The translations under genes were made by a program, and so were the position numbers. The notes under the pieces were generated by a model that made no database searches, was not told the DNA's origin, and saw only the letters and a list, made by a program, of their open reading frames with translations. DNA of 64,000 nt from assembly GCF_963676065.1 (NCBI RefSeq), contig NZ_OY780933.1, positions 682,001 through 746,000 of the forward strand, given 5' to 3'. Below, piece by piece: positions 33,052 to 43,723 of this stretch. Positions within the stretch are counted from its first letter, which is position 1, and every line of letters begins with the position of its first letter. The DNA is from Maridesulfovibrio sp. (GTDB lineage Bacteria; Desulfobacterota; Desulfovibrionia; Desulfovibrionales; Desulfovibrionaceae).

Positions 33052-34020
33052 ATGAAAAAAAAACAATTTTTCCTCTATTTGATATTGACTGTAGCTCTGT
33101 CTTTATCCGCTGTTACTGCACAGGCCCAGAATAATCCCTTTCTGGCTCCGCAGAAGCAGGAGACTGTAAAAAAAAAGAGTCCGTCCCCCTTTAAATCCAC
33201 AACTTCGGCTCCCGCAACAGTTCAAGAGAATAAGGGCCCTGTCGCAGGAATTTACAACATGGTAATGATCAAAATAACCATGCTGCAAAAAGAAATCCGG
33301 GCCCAGCTGACCGGTTTTGCAAGGGATATTAAGAAAAACCCCTACGGCAAATCACTGTGGTTATTTCTAGCCTTCGCGTTTATGTACGGGATAGTCCACG
33401 CGGTTGGGCCGGGACATGGTAAATCCGTAGTCTGCGCCTATTTCATCTCCCGCGGCGGTTCAACATATTCAGCGGCGTTCATGTCCTGGATCATAACCCT
33501 AGTCCATGTCGGATCAGCTACCGTAGCTGTCTGCCTCGCCTACATGTTAATGAAAAGCGGCATGTCCGGCTTTGAAGAATTCAACCGCCATCTCCAGACC
33601 GCGAGTTATGGACTGGTCGCGCTGATCGGATTGTGGCTGCTCATCGGGGCATTGCGTTCATTTAATCAAAAGGCACGGCATGAATGTGAAAGCAAGGGCC
33701 GGGAATCCCTCAAGGAGATAGCCACAGTAGCGATAGTTACCGGACTTGTGCCCTGTCCGGGAGCGGCTATTATACTTGTATATACGCTTTCAACAGGCAT
33801 CCTTCCCACAGGACTTCTGGCTATGGTCTTTCTGGCCACGGGTATGGCTGTAACCACTTCCTGCTTTGCCCTTGCAGCGGCAAAGGCCCGAAATGCAATG
33901 GATCGTACCGGCCTGAACCGGAGCGTCCGGATCGTCTACGCAATTCTCTCCCTGCTCGGGGCTACAGTTATCACCTGCTTCGGACTGCTGATGCTTTCGG
34001 CCCACCTTTCCCTCGTCTAG
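33052..34020 (+). CDS. NicO-type nickel/cobalt transporter (RcnA/NreB-like)
   Basis: The protein starts with a signal-like hydrophobic segment (residues 1-25), then a periplasmic stretch rich in K/S/P. About six membrane spans follow, from residue 95 onward. The family motif HAVGPGHGKSVVCAYF (about 116-131) includes the metal-binding histidines, and TGLVPCPGAAIILVY lies near residue 235. NicO proteins move Ni2+ or Co2+, some inward and some outward; direction is not clear here. It is coupled to the upstream DUF1007 gene. Confidence 0.85.
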   Translation: MKKKQFFLYLILTVALSLSAVTAQAQNNPFLAPQKQETVKKKSPSPFKSTTSAPATVQENKGPVAGIYNMVMIKITMLQKEIRAQLTGFARDIKKNPYGKSLWLFLAFAFMYGIVHAVGPGHGKSVVCAYFISRGGSTYSAAFMSWIITLVHVGSATVAVCLAYMLMKSGMSGFEEFNRHLQTASYGLVALIGLWLLIGALRSFNQKARHECESKGRESLKEIATVAIVTGLVPCPGAAIILVYTLSTGILPTGLLAMVFLATGMAVTTSCFALAAAKARNAMDRTGLNRSVRIVYAILSLLGATVITCFGLLMLSAHLSLV

Positions 34021-34206
34021 CAAAGCTAGACCTGCATACTTTTGTGAAATCCAGCAATGACATATTCATTCAATAATGTTATACAAATAGTCAGCCCTAT
34101 ATCATGGAGCTGCAAAAAGGATTTACTATTGCTACAGCCATACTAAGCCCCAAAAGATAACCGCGTCTGGCGGGACATCCGCTGCTGCCACGGGAGTAAT
34201 TCGACG

Positions 34207-37200
34207 ATGATTAATCTTGCCGGATATGAAAATGTTGCCCAGCTTCATGAAGGGTCAGACATTACGGTATGCAGGGCTATCCGTGGGTATGACGATTTTC
34301 CGGTCCTGATAAAGTATCCGAACTCCGAACTGCCATCTCCCCGTCTTCTGGCGGACTTGAAAAACGAATATGCAGCTGCGCAGGAAATAGGCGGCCCAGC
34401 CATAATTCCGGCAGTAACACTGCACCGAACCGATAATTCTCTGGCTCTGATCCTTGAAGATAAAGGCTACAATCTGCTCAGTACGCTGATCCCCGATTCC
34501 AGCATCGATATAAGCATCAAGATCCGAATTGCCCTAGGAATTGTCCGGGCCATACAACATATCCATACAAAAGGTTTTCTGCACCGCAACATCCGCCCGG
34601 ACAGCATCGCCATCGCCCCGGACTACAAGGAAGCACTGCTGACCAACCTGCAGAACAGTTCCCGAATAACCGACCCCTTTTCGCACTCTTCAGCAGAGCT
34701 TATTTCAGCTGACAATATAGCCTACATCCCTCCTGAACAAAGCGGCAGGGTCAGCACCGAGCTTGACAGGCGCTCGGATTTCTACTCACTGGGGATCACG
34801 CTGTTTGAACTTTTCACCGGTCGTAAACCTTTCACAGCGCGGGATGATCTGGAACTTATTCATTGTCATCTGGCCAAAGAACCTACGGATCCGCAGAGCA
34901 TTAATCCACAAATTCCGCCCTCATTGTCCTCGATAATAATTAAACTTCTCGCCAAAAATCCGGGCGACCGCTACCAGTCGACTCAGGGCATCAAGCAAGA
35001 CCTGAAATCCTGCCTGCGGATTATCAGCAAAGAAATTACAATTGATAACTTTACGCCGGGCCATCAGGATATTTCCGAGATATTCACCCTGTCCAACAAA
35101 AGGGTCGGCCGCACAGAAGAAATGGCGGGCCTCAAAAACGCATTCAGTAAAGTGATGCTGGGCAATTGTGAAATCGTTTTCATCCGCGGGGAGGCAGGGA
35201 ATGGAAAAAGTACATTGGTGCAATCCTTCAGCAAACATGTTTACACTGAGAACGGTGAATTCATATCCGGAAAATTCGACCAATTCCGGCGCAACCGCCC
35301 ATACAGCGCTTTGATTCAGGCTTTTCAGGAACTTTTACGCAAAAGACTAGCCTGCCCGACCCCGGTAATCAATGCTTGGAAAAAAAGAATTACCAGTGTT
35401 CTGGATAATAACGCCAGCCTGATTACGGAAGTTCTGCCGGAGCTGGAACTCCTTATCGGACAACAGCAGCCTCCCGCAGAACTGGGCTCAACAGAATCCA
35501 GAAACAGGTTTAATCTTGCGTTTAAAAATTTCATCAAAGTTTTCCCCAGCATAGATAAACCGTTGGTTCTTTTTCTGGATGATCTGCAATGGGCGGACCT
35601 CTCCACGCTGCAACTCCTTAAACGCCTGCTTGAAGACCAGGAAACCTCCCATCTGATGCTCATCTGCGCCTATCGGACCAACCAGCCGATGGAAGACAGC
35701 ATTCAGGAACACATTGACGAGATTGTAGAACTAAGTCCAAGGGTACACACCATAACTCTGAGCAGATTAAAACTGCACCATGTGCACAGCTTTATCCGCA
35801 GAACACTGCGCGCCTCAAAAAACAGGACGGAAGAACTGGCGAAAATGGTCTATAGCAGAACCGGGGGTAACCCTCTATTTGTCCGCGAGTACCTGCTCAA
35901 TATGTATCGGGCCGAACTCATTACTTTTAATCACAATAAAATTCGCTGGGAATGGGATATCGACGCCATACGCAATATTTCCATGGATGGTAATCTTGTG
36001 GAGCTCATGGCAGCGAAGATTCTCACTCAGCCACAGGAAGGGCAGGATGTCCTGAAAGTTGCTTCGGGGATCGGCTGCAAATTCGACCTGCGCATACTAA
36101 TGGAAGTTATGGATATCCCGGAGCAGATTATTCTGGATTATCTGGTACTGGCCCTGCAGGAAGGGTTAATCGTTGCGGATGAGGAGTCTGCCTTCCTGAA
36201 TAATAACTTTAACTCCCAGACAGAACCGCAATACCTGTCCTTCATGCATGACAGGGTCCAGCAGGCGGCCTACTCCATGCTAAACGCAACGGAAAAAACA
36301 GACCTGCATTTGGCCATAGGCCGAGCCATGCTCAACATATACTCCGCCAAAGAGATTGAAGACGCTACTTTTGAAATTTCCGCTCAGTACAGTCTATGTC
36401 TCAGTGCCATAACGGATCCGCATGAAAAAAAAACCATTGCCTCAATATTCAGCAAGGCCGGGCAAAAAGCCAAGAGAAGTTCAGCCTTTGAAGTGGCTTC
36501 CGGGTACCTATCGTCTGCAACCCGGCTGATGGGCCCAGAAGGCTGGAAGTCTGCTTACAGAAACACTTTCGACCTGCATCTTGATTTATATGAATGCGAA
36601 TTCATGAACGGTGCGCATAGACAGGCCGAAAATATCTTTAAAAATCTGATCGAACATGTTCAGCACCGCTCAGATACCACCAAAGCGCATCTTTCTAAAA
36701 TGCAGCTTTACTCTGATCAGGGCAGATATCAGGAGGCTGTAAAAATAGGACTGGAGACACTTAAGCAATACAAAGTGGAGATACCGAAACTTCCGGGCAG
36801 GCTCTCCATGACTGTAGAACTGATCAAAACCTCAATGAAACTGGGCACCAGAACCACAAAGCAACTATATAACCTGCCGGTCATGGAATCCATTGAGCAT
36901 CTGGAAATCATGAAGCTTATGATGCACACCATTACCCCGGCATACATGTACAATAAAAAACTTGTGCTGTTCATTATCCTCAGAATGATTCGCTTTTCAA
37001 TCAAACACGGTAATGGACCATACTCGCCGTTCGGTTATATGTTTTATGCCTCTTTTCTAGCTTCCAGAAAGTTCAATTTCAAAAAATCACAGGAATTTAC
37101 ACGGCTGGCAGTAGACCTGAACAAGAAGTCCGGCACGTCGGAACTGGACGCAAAAATAAATCTGCTTCGGGGAGGGATGCACGACCACTGGCATGTTCCC

Positions 37201-40200
37201 CTACAGGAAAATATTAACACTCTGGACAAATCCTTCCACTGCGGACTCATGTACGGGGATAACACTTATGCCCGCTATGCAGGATACTTTGCTGTGCGTA
37301 TGAAATTCTTGCAGGGAGAAGATATTTCAGAAATATATAACCTTGCCGACCGCTATTTGAATTTCATTCAAAAGAATAAAAATTCACTCAGCTCCGGCTC
37401 CATCAACCTGACTCTGCAAATGTGCAAAAGTATGCAGGGTAAGACATATACCCCCGGCCATCTTGACGACGAAAACTTCCGGGAAAGCAATCTGATCAGT
37501 GCCGCCAAAAGCAGCGGTTCCGAAGTGGTGGAAAATTGGATTGCCCTGTCAAAATTGATCTCACTTTCTTTTTTCGGTTCCCATGCCAAGGCGATGGAAC
37601 AGATAGAAATACTTTATGATAATGTTGAGGAAGCCCTATTCGGCATGTATTCCGTCGCTATTTTCCACTTATTCTGCATCATAAACATGACCGCTCTTTA
37701 TGAAGAAGCCACACCCAAGGTAAAAAGGCTGTACCTCAAACGTATCAAGCATTCTTATTCCCGGCTGAAGACATGGGAAAAGAATTGTCCTGAAAATTTC
37801 CGTCATCTGTACCTGATAGCCGCAGCCGAATTCGCACAGCTGAAAAATGATCACAGCCGCGCCCTAAATCTATATGAAAAAGCTATCCAGTTCAGCTCCA
37901 AAGCAGGCTACAACAACTTCTGCGGACTGGCTTGCGAGCTGACCGGTAAATTTCATGCAGGGGTAGGTGGAACGCGCTCAGCGGAATGCTTCTTTTCCGA
38001 GGCATGCCATTATTATCATGAATGGGGCGCATCCGCCAAAGTACAACGAATACTCAACGAACACCCACAACTGCGTAAAGACTCAAGCGGCAGCTTCAGC
38101 CACGCCTCCCATCCCGGAGACAAAAAGAACAGCCCCCTTGATATTTCCGCGGTGGTTAAAGCCTCGCAGGCTATTTCCGGAGAAATTGTTCTTGACCGGC
38201 TGCTGGATAAACTCATGCGCATTGTAATTGAAAATGCCGGAGCGCAAAAAGCCACCCTGCTGCTGAACAACAAAAATAAACTTGAATTAACGGCCCATGC
38301 CTTTGTTTCAAAACACGGCATAATCACCCAGACTTCTCCGGACATAAATCAGGATTTATACTGCCGCAGCATTGTCAACTATGTGCTTCGCTCCAAAGAC
38401 AACATCGTTATACGCGATGCCGGGGCACAAGGCCCGTTCTCCATTGACAGCTATATCATCAGGAACAAGCCGAAATCCATTCTGGCCATGCCGGTTATCA
38501 ACCAGCAGATCATGCGCGGAGTGCTATATCTTGAAAACAATCTCAGCCCCGGAGTCTTTACCAATGACCGGCTGGAATTACTCAACCTGCTCTGCTCGCA
38601 GGCCGCCATCTCTATCCAGAACGCAAGACTCTATTCCGATCTGCGCGATTCTGAAACACAGCACAGGACCCTGCTTGAAAGTATCAACGTCGGTGTTTTC
38701 AGGGCGAAAGTGGATCCCGGGGGTCAACTGCTCAAGGCCAACCGGGCTCTAGCCGAAATGTTCGGTTACCGGGGCTGGAATGAGATAAGAAAAACTCAAA
38801 TCAAAAGTCTATACGTGGATCCTGGAATGCATCAGGCTCTGATCAAAGAACTCTTTACAGGCGAAACCGTGCGTGACCGGGAAATAAACATGCGTAGGCA
38901 GGACGGCACGCCAATATGGGTGAATATGACCGTCTCACTTGAAAAAGACGGTAACAAGAACAACTGCCTTGAAGGAGTTCTCGAGGACATCACCGAAAAG
39001 AGAAAAGCTCGTGAATTTGAAAAGGCCAAGGTTGCCGCTGATGCTGCCAACGCAGCTAAAAGTAACTTTCTGGCCAGCATGTCCCATGAAATCAGAACTC
39101 CCATGAACGCAATTCTAGGTATGGCTGATCTGCTCTGGGAATCAAGGCTGAGCAAAACACAGCGTAACTACGTAAAGATATTCAGAAATGCAGGAGAAAA
39201 TCTGCTTCTGCTCATCAACGACATACTTGACCTGTCCAAAATCGAAGCAGGACAGATTGACCTAGAAAAAATAGATTTCAACCTTGAAGAATTATTTGAA
39301 GACATCGGTTCAATATTTGCCCTCAGGGCTCAGATAAAAAAAATAAATTTCTGCTGGTATATCCATCCTGAAGTGCCCCGGATTATTACCGGGGACCCGA
39401 CCAGACTGCGGCAGGTTATCGTGAACCTGGTCGGCAATTCGCTGAAATTCACGGGAAAAGGCACAATCACGTTTGAAGCCGCCATCACCGAAAGAGGTTA
39501 TCTGCGCATAATTGTAAAGGATACCGGTGTCGGCATCCCCATAAAAAAGATAAATTCCATTTTTGATACCTTTTCGCAGGCTGATTCTTCCACCACCCGC
39601 AACTACGGCGGAACAGGACTGGGACTTTCCATCTGCAGCCGCATGGTCGAAAGCATGCGCGGTGGAATTTTCGTATCAAGCACAGAAGGCGAAGGATCTG
39701 CATTCGCTTTCACTATCAGTGCGGAATTTCCCATACAGCCGGAAATCCCCCTTCCGCTTGAAAATTGCGCAGTACTCATTGTGGACAATAAATCAATATG
39801 CCGAGATTTTCTAAGCCTAAGCCTCACGGATCTGGGTGCAACTGTATACGCAGCGGAGGGGATTACTAAATCCTCTGCATATGCAGCTGAAATTTCACTT
39901 TCATCATACAAGAACTGCATACTTCTGGTCGGACATCCAACCGGTAAAAACGACCGTTTTGAAATTCTAAAAAAACTCAAGCACAGTCTGTGTCAGGACT
40001 GGAAACTCATAATGATCATGGAAGCCAAACCCCAGCCAAGAGCAACAGCACGAGCGAAACAACTGGGCGCCACATACGTGCATCGCCCGGTTCATCCGCA
40101 GGCCATCGTTGAAGATCTTCGCTATACATACCGGGAAAAACAATCTCAAAATATTGAAGAGCCCCAACTCGACCTGGACACGGAACAAATTGAAATGATG

Positions 40201-40617
40201 GAGGAGGTCGAGATTCACAATCCGTCTTCAACAAAAAAACAGGCTATTCTCCTTGTGGAGGATTCCGAAGACAATCGCATGGTTATTGACCTGTTCCTGC
40301 AAGAAACACCGTACAGCATCACCCACGCCGTAGATGGGGAAGATGGATTTAAAAAATTCAAAGAAGGAGAATACGGCATAGTACTCATGGATATACAAAT
40401 GCCAATAATGGACGGTTACGAAGCAACCAAAGCCATCAGGAAATATGAAGAAGAAAACGAGCTTCCTCCGACACCTATTATGGCTCTTACCGCCAACGCC
40501 TTCAAAGATGACGAGCTGAAAGCCATCGAACACGGCTGCAGCGCGCACATGGCGAAACCTGTTAAAAAGAAAGAGCTGCTCCGAACTCTGAGAAACTATC
40601 TGGGATCGGCGGATTAA
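34207..40617 (+). CDS. Giant hybrid sensor: Ser/Thr pseudokinase, AAA ATPase, GAF, PAS, histidine kinase, receivers
   Basis: The 2136-residue cytoplasmic protein has these parts in order. A protein-kinase-like domain (about 1-270) has an intact beta-3 lysine (VLIKYP), but its catalytic loop reads HRNIRPDS instead of HRDxKxxN and no DFG is seen. An AAA/MalT-like ATPase has Walker A GEAGNGKST (about 327) and Walker B LVLFLDDLQWAD (about 452). A long helical-repeat region follows to 1310. GAF spans about 1329-1480 and PAS 1485-1600. HisKA carries SHEIRTPMN (about 1627), and HATPase has N-box NLVGNSLKFT and GGTGLGLSIC. A degenerate receiver (1853-1975) and a true receiver (2012-2130, Asp near 2062 in MDIQMP) end it. 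It resembles the HstK-like trifunctional kinases. No partner gene is adjacent. Confidence 0.92.
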   Translation: MINLAGYENVAQLHEGSDITVCRAIRGYDDFPVLIKYPNSELPSPRLLADLKNEYAAAQEIGGPAIIPAVTLHRTDNSLALILEDKGYNLLSTLIPDSSIDISIKIRIALGIVRAIQHIHTKGFLHRNIRPDSIAIAPDYKEALLTNLQNSSRITDPFSHSSAELISADNIAYIPPEQSGRVSTELDRRSDFYSLGITLFELFTGRKPFTARDDLELIHCHLAKEPTDPQSINPQIPPSLSSIIIKLLAKNPGDRYQSTQGIKQDLKSCLRIISKEITIDNFTPGHQDISEIFTLSNKRVGRTEEMAGLKNAFSKVMLGNCEIVFIRGEAGNGKSTLVQSFSKHVYTENGEFISGKFDQFRRNRPYSALIQAFQELLRKRLACPTPVINAWKKRITSVLDNNASLITEVLPELELLIGQQQPPAELGSTESRNRFNLAFKNFIKVFPSIDKPLVLFLDDLQWADLSTLQLLKRLLEDQETSHLMLICAYRTNQPMEDSIQEHIDEIVELSPRVHTITLSRLKLHHVHSFIRRTLRASKNRTEELAKMVYSRTGGNPLFVREYLLNMYRAELITFNHNKIRWEWDIDAIRNISMDGNLVELMAAKILTQPQEGQDVLKVASGIGCKFDLRILMEVMDIPEQIILDYLVLALQEGLIVADEESAFLNNNFNSQTEPQYLSFMHDRVQQAAYSMLNATEKTDLHLAIGRAMLNIYSAKEIEDATFEISAQYSLCLSAITDPHEKKTIASIFSKAGQKAKRSSAFEVASGYLSSATRLMGPEGWKSAYRNTFDLHLDLYECEFMNGAHRQAENIFKNLIEHVQHRSDTTKAHLSKMQLYSDQGRYQEAVKIGLETLKQYKVEIPKLPGRLSMTVELIKTSMKLGTRTTKQLYNLPVMESIEHLEIMKLMMHTITPAYMYNKKLVLFIILRMIRFSIKHGNGPYSPFGYMFYASFLASRKFNFKKSQEFTRLAVDLNKKSGTSELDAKINLLRGGMHDHWHVPLQENINTLDKSFHCGLMYGDNTYARYAGYFAVRMKFLQGEDISEIYNLADRYLNFIQKNKNSLSSGSINLTLQMCKSMQGKTYTPGHLDDENFRESNLISAAKSSGSEVVENWIALSKLISLSFFGSHAKAMEQIEILYDNVEEALFGMYSVAIFHLFCIINMTALYEEATPKVKRLYLKRIKHSYSRLKTWEKNCPENFRHLYLIAAAEFAQLKNDHSRALNLYEKAIQFSSKAGYNNFCGLACELTGKFHAGVGGTRSAECFFSEACHYYHEWGASAKVQRILNEHPQLRKDSSGSFSHASHPGDKKNSPLDISAVVKASQAISGEIVLDRLLDKLMRIVIENAGAQKATLLLNNKNKLELTAHAFVSKHGIITQTSPDINQDLYCRSIVNYVLRSKDNIVIRDAGAQGPFSIDSYIIRNKPKSILAMPVINQQIMRGVLYLENNLSPGVFTNDRLELLNLLCSQAAISIQNARLYSDLRDSETQHRTLLESINVGVFRAKVDPGGQLLKANRALAEMFGYRGWNEIRKTQIKSLYVDPGMHQALIKELFTGETVRDREINMRRQDGTPIWVNMTVSLEKDGNKNNCLEGVLEDITEKRKAREFEKAKVAADAANAAKSNFLASMSHEIRTPMNAILGMADLLWESRLSKTQRNYVKIFRNAGENLLLLINDILDLSKIEAGQIDLEKIDFNLEELFEDIGSIFALRAQIKKINFCWYIHPEVPRIITGDPTRLRQVIVNLVGNSLKFTGKGTITFEAAITERGYLRIIVKDTGVGIPIKKINSIFDTFSQADSSTTRNYGGTGLGLSICSRMVESMRGGIFVSSTEGEGSAFAFTISAEFPIQPEIPLPLENCAVLIVDNKSICRDFLSLSLTDLGATVYAAEGITKSSAYAAEISLSSYKNCILLVGHPTGKNDRFEILKKLKHSLCQDWKLIMIMEAKPQPRATARAKQLGATYVHRPVHPQAIVEDLRYTYREKQSQNIEEPQLDLDTEQIEMMEEVEIHNPSSTKKQAILLVEDSEDNRMVIDLFLQETPYSITHAVDGEDGFKKFKEGEYGIVLMDIQMPIMDGYEATKAIRKYEEENELPPTPIMALTANAFKDDELKAIEHGCSAHMAKPVKKKELLRTLRNYLGSAD

Positions 40618-40627
40618 ATATTTCCGG

Positions 40628-41602
40628 TTACCAGCGGCGGGTCAGCACAGATCTCCAGCTTTCAGGTATAAAACCTTCATAATTCTTTCCTATATCCTCC
40701 AGAGCGATCATTTCACCGGATAAGCTCATGCCGTAAGGTTTCATCAGCCGCAGAGGATACTGCTCATTCTGCAATTGAAAACCGGAAGAGGAATCGAGCA
40801 CGGTTAACAATTCCGTATGGGAGCGGCCTACCAGCACTGACGCAGGAAAAAAAACAGCATCTTCTGTCTGCTCATACAACCCATCAAAAAGGGTTCTGCA
40901 AATGAATATAAAATCTTCTTTCCACAGACTGCGCCCGGAAGCGGGCAAGGTTTCATTGCAGATAAAATGAAGCTTATGCCCTTCCAGAAAACCATACGTT
41001 TCCACCTTCTTAGCATCAGCAACAAGGACATTGCCAACCCCCAATCGGCCAAGAACTTCATTGGTACGTTCCGCTACAATCTGGTTGCGCTCAATACCGA
41101 CAAGTGAATATCCTTCAAATCCGTTACGGCTGGCCTGTACAGCCATGGCAAGCATCAAAATACCTGTACCGGAACCGATATCCAGCCCGGTAAAATGATC
41201 CCCCCCCAACGTTGGATTTGCCTCGGCAATATCCTTAAAAATATGAGTACTCTTAGGCAGATCGGCCAGCATGCACAGGGCAAATCCGTATGATAAAAGC
41301 CGTTTGCGCAGCTCAAGACAGTTCTCCAGCACATCACTCCCCAATCTACGATGCACAAAACGGTCAAAAAGTAGAGAAATATCCTCTAGATCAATCACTC
41401 TTTCATGTGAATCAGGATAAACATAGGCATGGAAGAACTTGACCATAATGTTCATCAGCAATGGACCATCAAGCTGCACCGAAGGATTTCCGGCCTGAGT
41501 CAGATCTTCATCCAATGAAGTCGAACGATATATTTCTTTCGATAAAACAGTCTCTTCCATTGCCGGACGCTGCAATAAACGTAAACTGGCTTTTTTGATC
41601 AT
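40628..41602 (-). CDS. Class I SAM-dependent methyltransferase, unknown target
   Basis: The 324-residue protein has motif I GLDIGSGTGILMLAMAV (about residues 140-156) and an acidic end of strand 2 (VGIERNQIVAERT). The NEVLGRLGVGNVLVADAKKV segment and the FICNETLPASGR segment resemble protein or small-molecule methyltransferases of the PRMT-like fold. The substrate cannot be assigned. Its N-terminal 110 residues match no known domain I can recognise. It ends 10 nt from the convergent giant kinase gene and is divergent from prfC. Confidence 0.7.
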   Translation of the reverse strand: MIKKASLRLLQRPAMEETVLSKEIYRSTSLDEDLTQAGNPSVQLDGPLLMNIMVKFFHAYVYPDSHERVIDLEDISLLFDRFVHRRLGSDVLENCLELRKRLLSYGFALCMLADLPKSTHIFKDIAEANPTLGGDHFTGLDIGSGTGILMLAMAVQASRNGFEGYSLVGIERNQIVAERTNEVLGRLGVGNVLVADAKKVETYGFLEGHKLHFICNETLPASGRSLWKEDFIFICRTLFDGLYEQTEDAVFFPASVLVGRSHTELLTVLDSSSGFQLQNEQYPLRLMKPYGMSLSGEMIALEDIGKNYEGFIPESWRSVLTRRW

Positions 41603-41831
41603 TATGCATACCTGCCTTGTTTTTATGCTGCTCGCGAAATAAAAATATAACGTTTTTTATGACCTATTGCCACTTAATTGAAACCGAAACCATGAATGTA
41701 TTACTTGACCTTTGCGCTAATCCTGATACGGACAATCCAGCACTTGCGGTGAACATATCTATAAAGATGGGCAGAAACCCTTTACCAGAGTTCACCCCCA
41801 CGATCAAAAAGCAGCATGCAGGTAATATATC

Positions 41832-43433
41832 ATGTCCCAGAATGTAGACACCGTTATTAAAAAAGAAGTTGAACGTCGCAGGACTTTCGGCATCATCAGC
41901 CACCCGGATGCCGGTAAAACCACACTGACTGAAAAACTGCTCCTTTATGGTGGAGCTATTCAGATGGCCGGAACAGTAAAATCGCGTAAAGCCAACCGCC
42001 ACGCCACATCTGACTGGATGGCGATGGAGCAGGAACGCGGTATTTCCGTTACCACCTCGGTCATGAAATTCAACTACCATGACTACGAAATCAACCTGCT
42101 CGACACCCCCGGTCACCAGGACTTTTCCGAAGACACCTACCGCGTGCTCACCGCTGTGGACTCGGCGCTCATGGTCATTGACTGCGCAAAAGGTGTTGAG
42201 GTCCAGACCAAAAAGCTGATGGAAGTCTGCCGCATGCGCGACACTCCGATCATCACCTTCATCAACAAAATGGACCGTGAAGGCATCGACCCCTTCGATC
42301 TGCTGCAGGATATTGAGGACACACTGCAAATCGAGTGTGCCCCGCTCAGCTGGCCTATCGGTATGGGCTCCGACTTTAAAGGCACATACAACATTCATAA
42401 AGGGGAGCTCCACCTCTTCTCCGCCATACACGGCGGCGGTATCCAGAAAGGGGAAGTGATCAAAGACCTTTCCGACTCCCGTCTGGATGAGCTTCTCGGA
42501 GATCAGGCTGAACAGTTGCGCGAAGAGCTGGAACTGCTTGAAGGCGCAGGATACCCCTTCGACAAGGAACGCTATCTCGCAGGTAAGCAGACCCCTGTTT
42601 TCTTCGGAAGTGCCATCAATAACTTCGGGGTACAGGAAATGCTGGACTCCTTTGTCGAGCTGGCCCCGCACCCCAAACCGCGCGCTACGACTACACGTGA
42701 AGTTTCTCCGTTTGAATCAGATTTTTCAGCCGTTGCCTTTAAAATTCAGGCAAACATGGACCCGGCTCACCGTGACCGCATAGCTTTCATGCGCATCTGC
42801 TCCGGTAAATTCACACGCGGCATGAAAGTCCGCCACCACCGCATCGGAAAAGATGTGCAGATCGCCAACGCGACTATTTTTATGGCGCAGGACCGCACCG
42901 GAGTTGAAGAAGCCTATCCCGGCGACATCATCGGGGTCCACAACCACGGTACCATCAAGATCGGAGACACCTTCACTTCCACTAAAGAAGAGTTGAAGTT
43001 TACCGGGATTCCAAACTTCGCGCCCGAACATTTCCGCCGGGTAATCCTCAAAGACCCGCTTAAAAGCAAACAGCTGGATAAAGGATTGCACCAGTTGGCC
43101 GAGGAAGGTGCGGTTCAGCTCTTTAAACCGCTGGGTAACAATGACAAAATCCTTGGTGCAGTCGGTCTGCTTCAGTTCGACGTGATCATGTCACGACTTA
43201 AGGACGAATACAGCGTAGCTGCCCTTTATGAACCGGTTGAATACCACACCGCCCGCTGGTTAAGCAGTGATGATCCCCGCGAGATAGATGGAATTAAAAA
43301 ACGCTATCCCCGTTTTGTAGCCCTCGACGGTGACGACAACCTGACCTTTCTCGCCCCCAGTCAATGGCGGCTGCAGCAGGCGGAAGAGGAATGGCCGAAA
43401 ATTAATTTTAATAAAACCCGCGAGCATCAATAA
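41832..43433 (+). CDS. prfC: Peptide chain release factor 3
   Basis: This translational GTPase recycles RF1/RF2 from the ribosome after termination. G1 is [15 protein letters not shown] (about residues 23-37), followed by the RF3-type [10 protein letters not shown] and [19 protein letters not shown] switch I. G3 is [14 protein letters not shown], and G4 is [11 protein letters not shown]. At 533 residues it has normal length. Start is ATG 41832 with AGGT upstream. A 335-residue frame on the opposite strand is an artefact of its codon use. Confidence 0.96.
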   Translation: MSQNVDTVIKKEVERRRTFGIISHPDAGKTTLTEKLLLYGGAIQMAGTVKSRKANRHATSDWMAMEQERGISVTTSVMKFNYHDYEINLLDTPGHQDFSEDTYRVLTAVDSALMVIDCAKGVEVQTKKLMEVCRMRDTPIITFINKMDREGIDPFDLLQDIEDTLQIECAPLSWPIGMGSDFKGTYNIHKGELHLFSAIHGGGIQKGEVIKDLSDSRLDELLGDQAEQLREELELLEGAGYPFDKERYLAGKQTPVFFGSAINNFGVQEMLDSFVELAPHPKPRATTTREVSPFESDFSAVAFKIQANMDPAHRDRIAFMRICSGKFTRGMKVRHHRIGKDVQIANATIFMAQDRTGVEEAYPGDIIGVHNHGTIKIGDTFTSTKEELKFTGIPNFAPEHFRRVILKDPLKSKQLDKGLHQLAEEGAVQLFKPLGNNDKILGAVGLLQFDVIMSRLKDEYSVAALYEPVEYHTARWLSSDDPREIDGIKKRYPRFVALDGDDNLTFLAPSQWRLQQAEEEWPKINFNKTREHQ

Positions 43434-43434
43434 A

Positions 43435-43540
43435 ATTTTGATGCGCTTCGCGCGATAAAGACTGAAATATGCCTTCAGCGACCCTCCAAAGGGGCTTAGC
43501 CCTTTGGAGTCGCCAACAGGTATACTCGGGGTTAAACCCC
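43435..43540. repeat. Copy G of the intergenic element
   Basis: TTTTGATGCGCTTCGCGC opens it, then the decayed left arm ATGCCTTCAGCGACC. CTCCAAAGGG (43484-43493) and CCCTTTGGAG (43500-43509) make a perfect 10-bp stem, and GGGGTT / AACCCC follow near 43,528-43,540. No right arm with GGAGG was found. Confidence 0.55.
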
Positions 43541-43620
43541 AGATGGTGCTTTATAAACTGTCTGGGGGTTGACGAAGCCTTGTTTGGCTAATATTCAGAT
43601 GTGATACTTTTATCCTGCCC

Positions 43621-43663
43621 GCCCGTGGTTTTTCAGGACCTTAGTACCTGAAGCATCACGGGC
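43621..43663 (+). ncRNA. Structured leader candidate upstream of exonuclease gene
   Basis: GCCCGTG (43621-43627) pairs with CACGGGC (43657-43663). A symmetric 4x4 internal loop follows, then TTCAGG (43632-43637) pairs with CCTGAA (43647-43652), closing a 9-nt loop. No U-tract follows, so it is not a simple terminator. It lies 60 nt before the start codon. It may be a 5'-UTR element; function is unknown. Confidence 0.35.
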
Positions 43664-43723
43664 CGGTAGGAATTCTTTGTTTCCAAACGCAGGAAATGTA
43701 ATTACTACCGGGCTCAATATTCT

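Noticed and set aside
41617..41847. 76-codon frame overlapping the prfC start
   Set aside because: It has no Shine-Dalgarno and no domain, and it runs through the prfC ribosome site. It is treated as a chance frame.
41664..42671. 335-codon open frame on the reverse strand opposite prfC
   Set aside because: It is fully antisense to a clear RF3 gene, has no ribosome site and no recognisable domain. It reflects codon bias of prfC.
43621..43663. tRNA-like cloverleaf
   Set aside because: Only a two-part hairpin is present; no D-, anticodon- or T-arm and no TTCGA-type T-loop.
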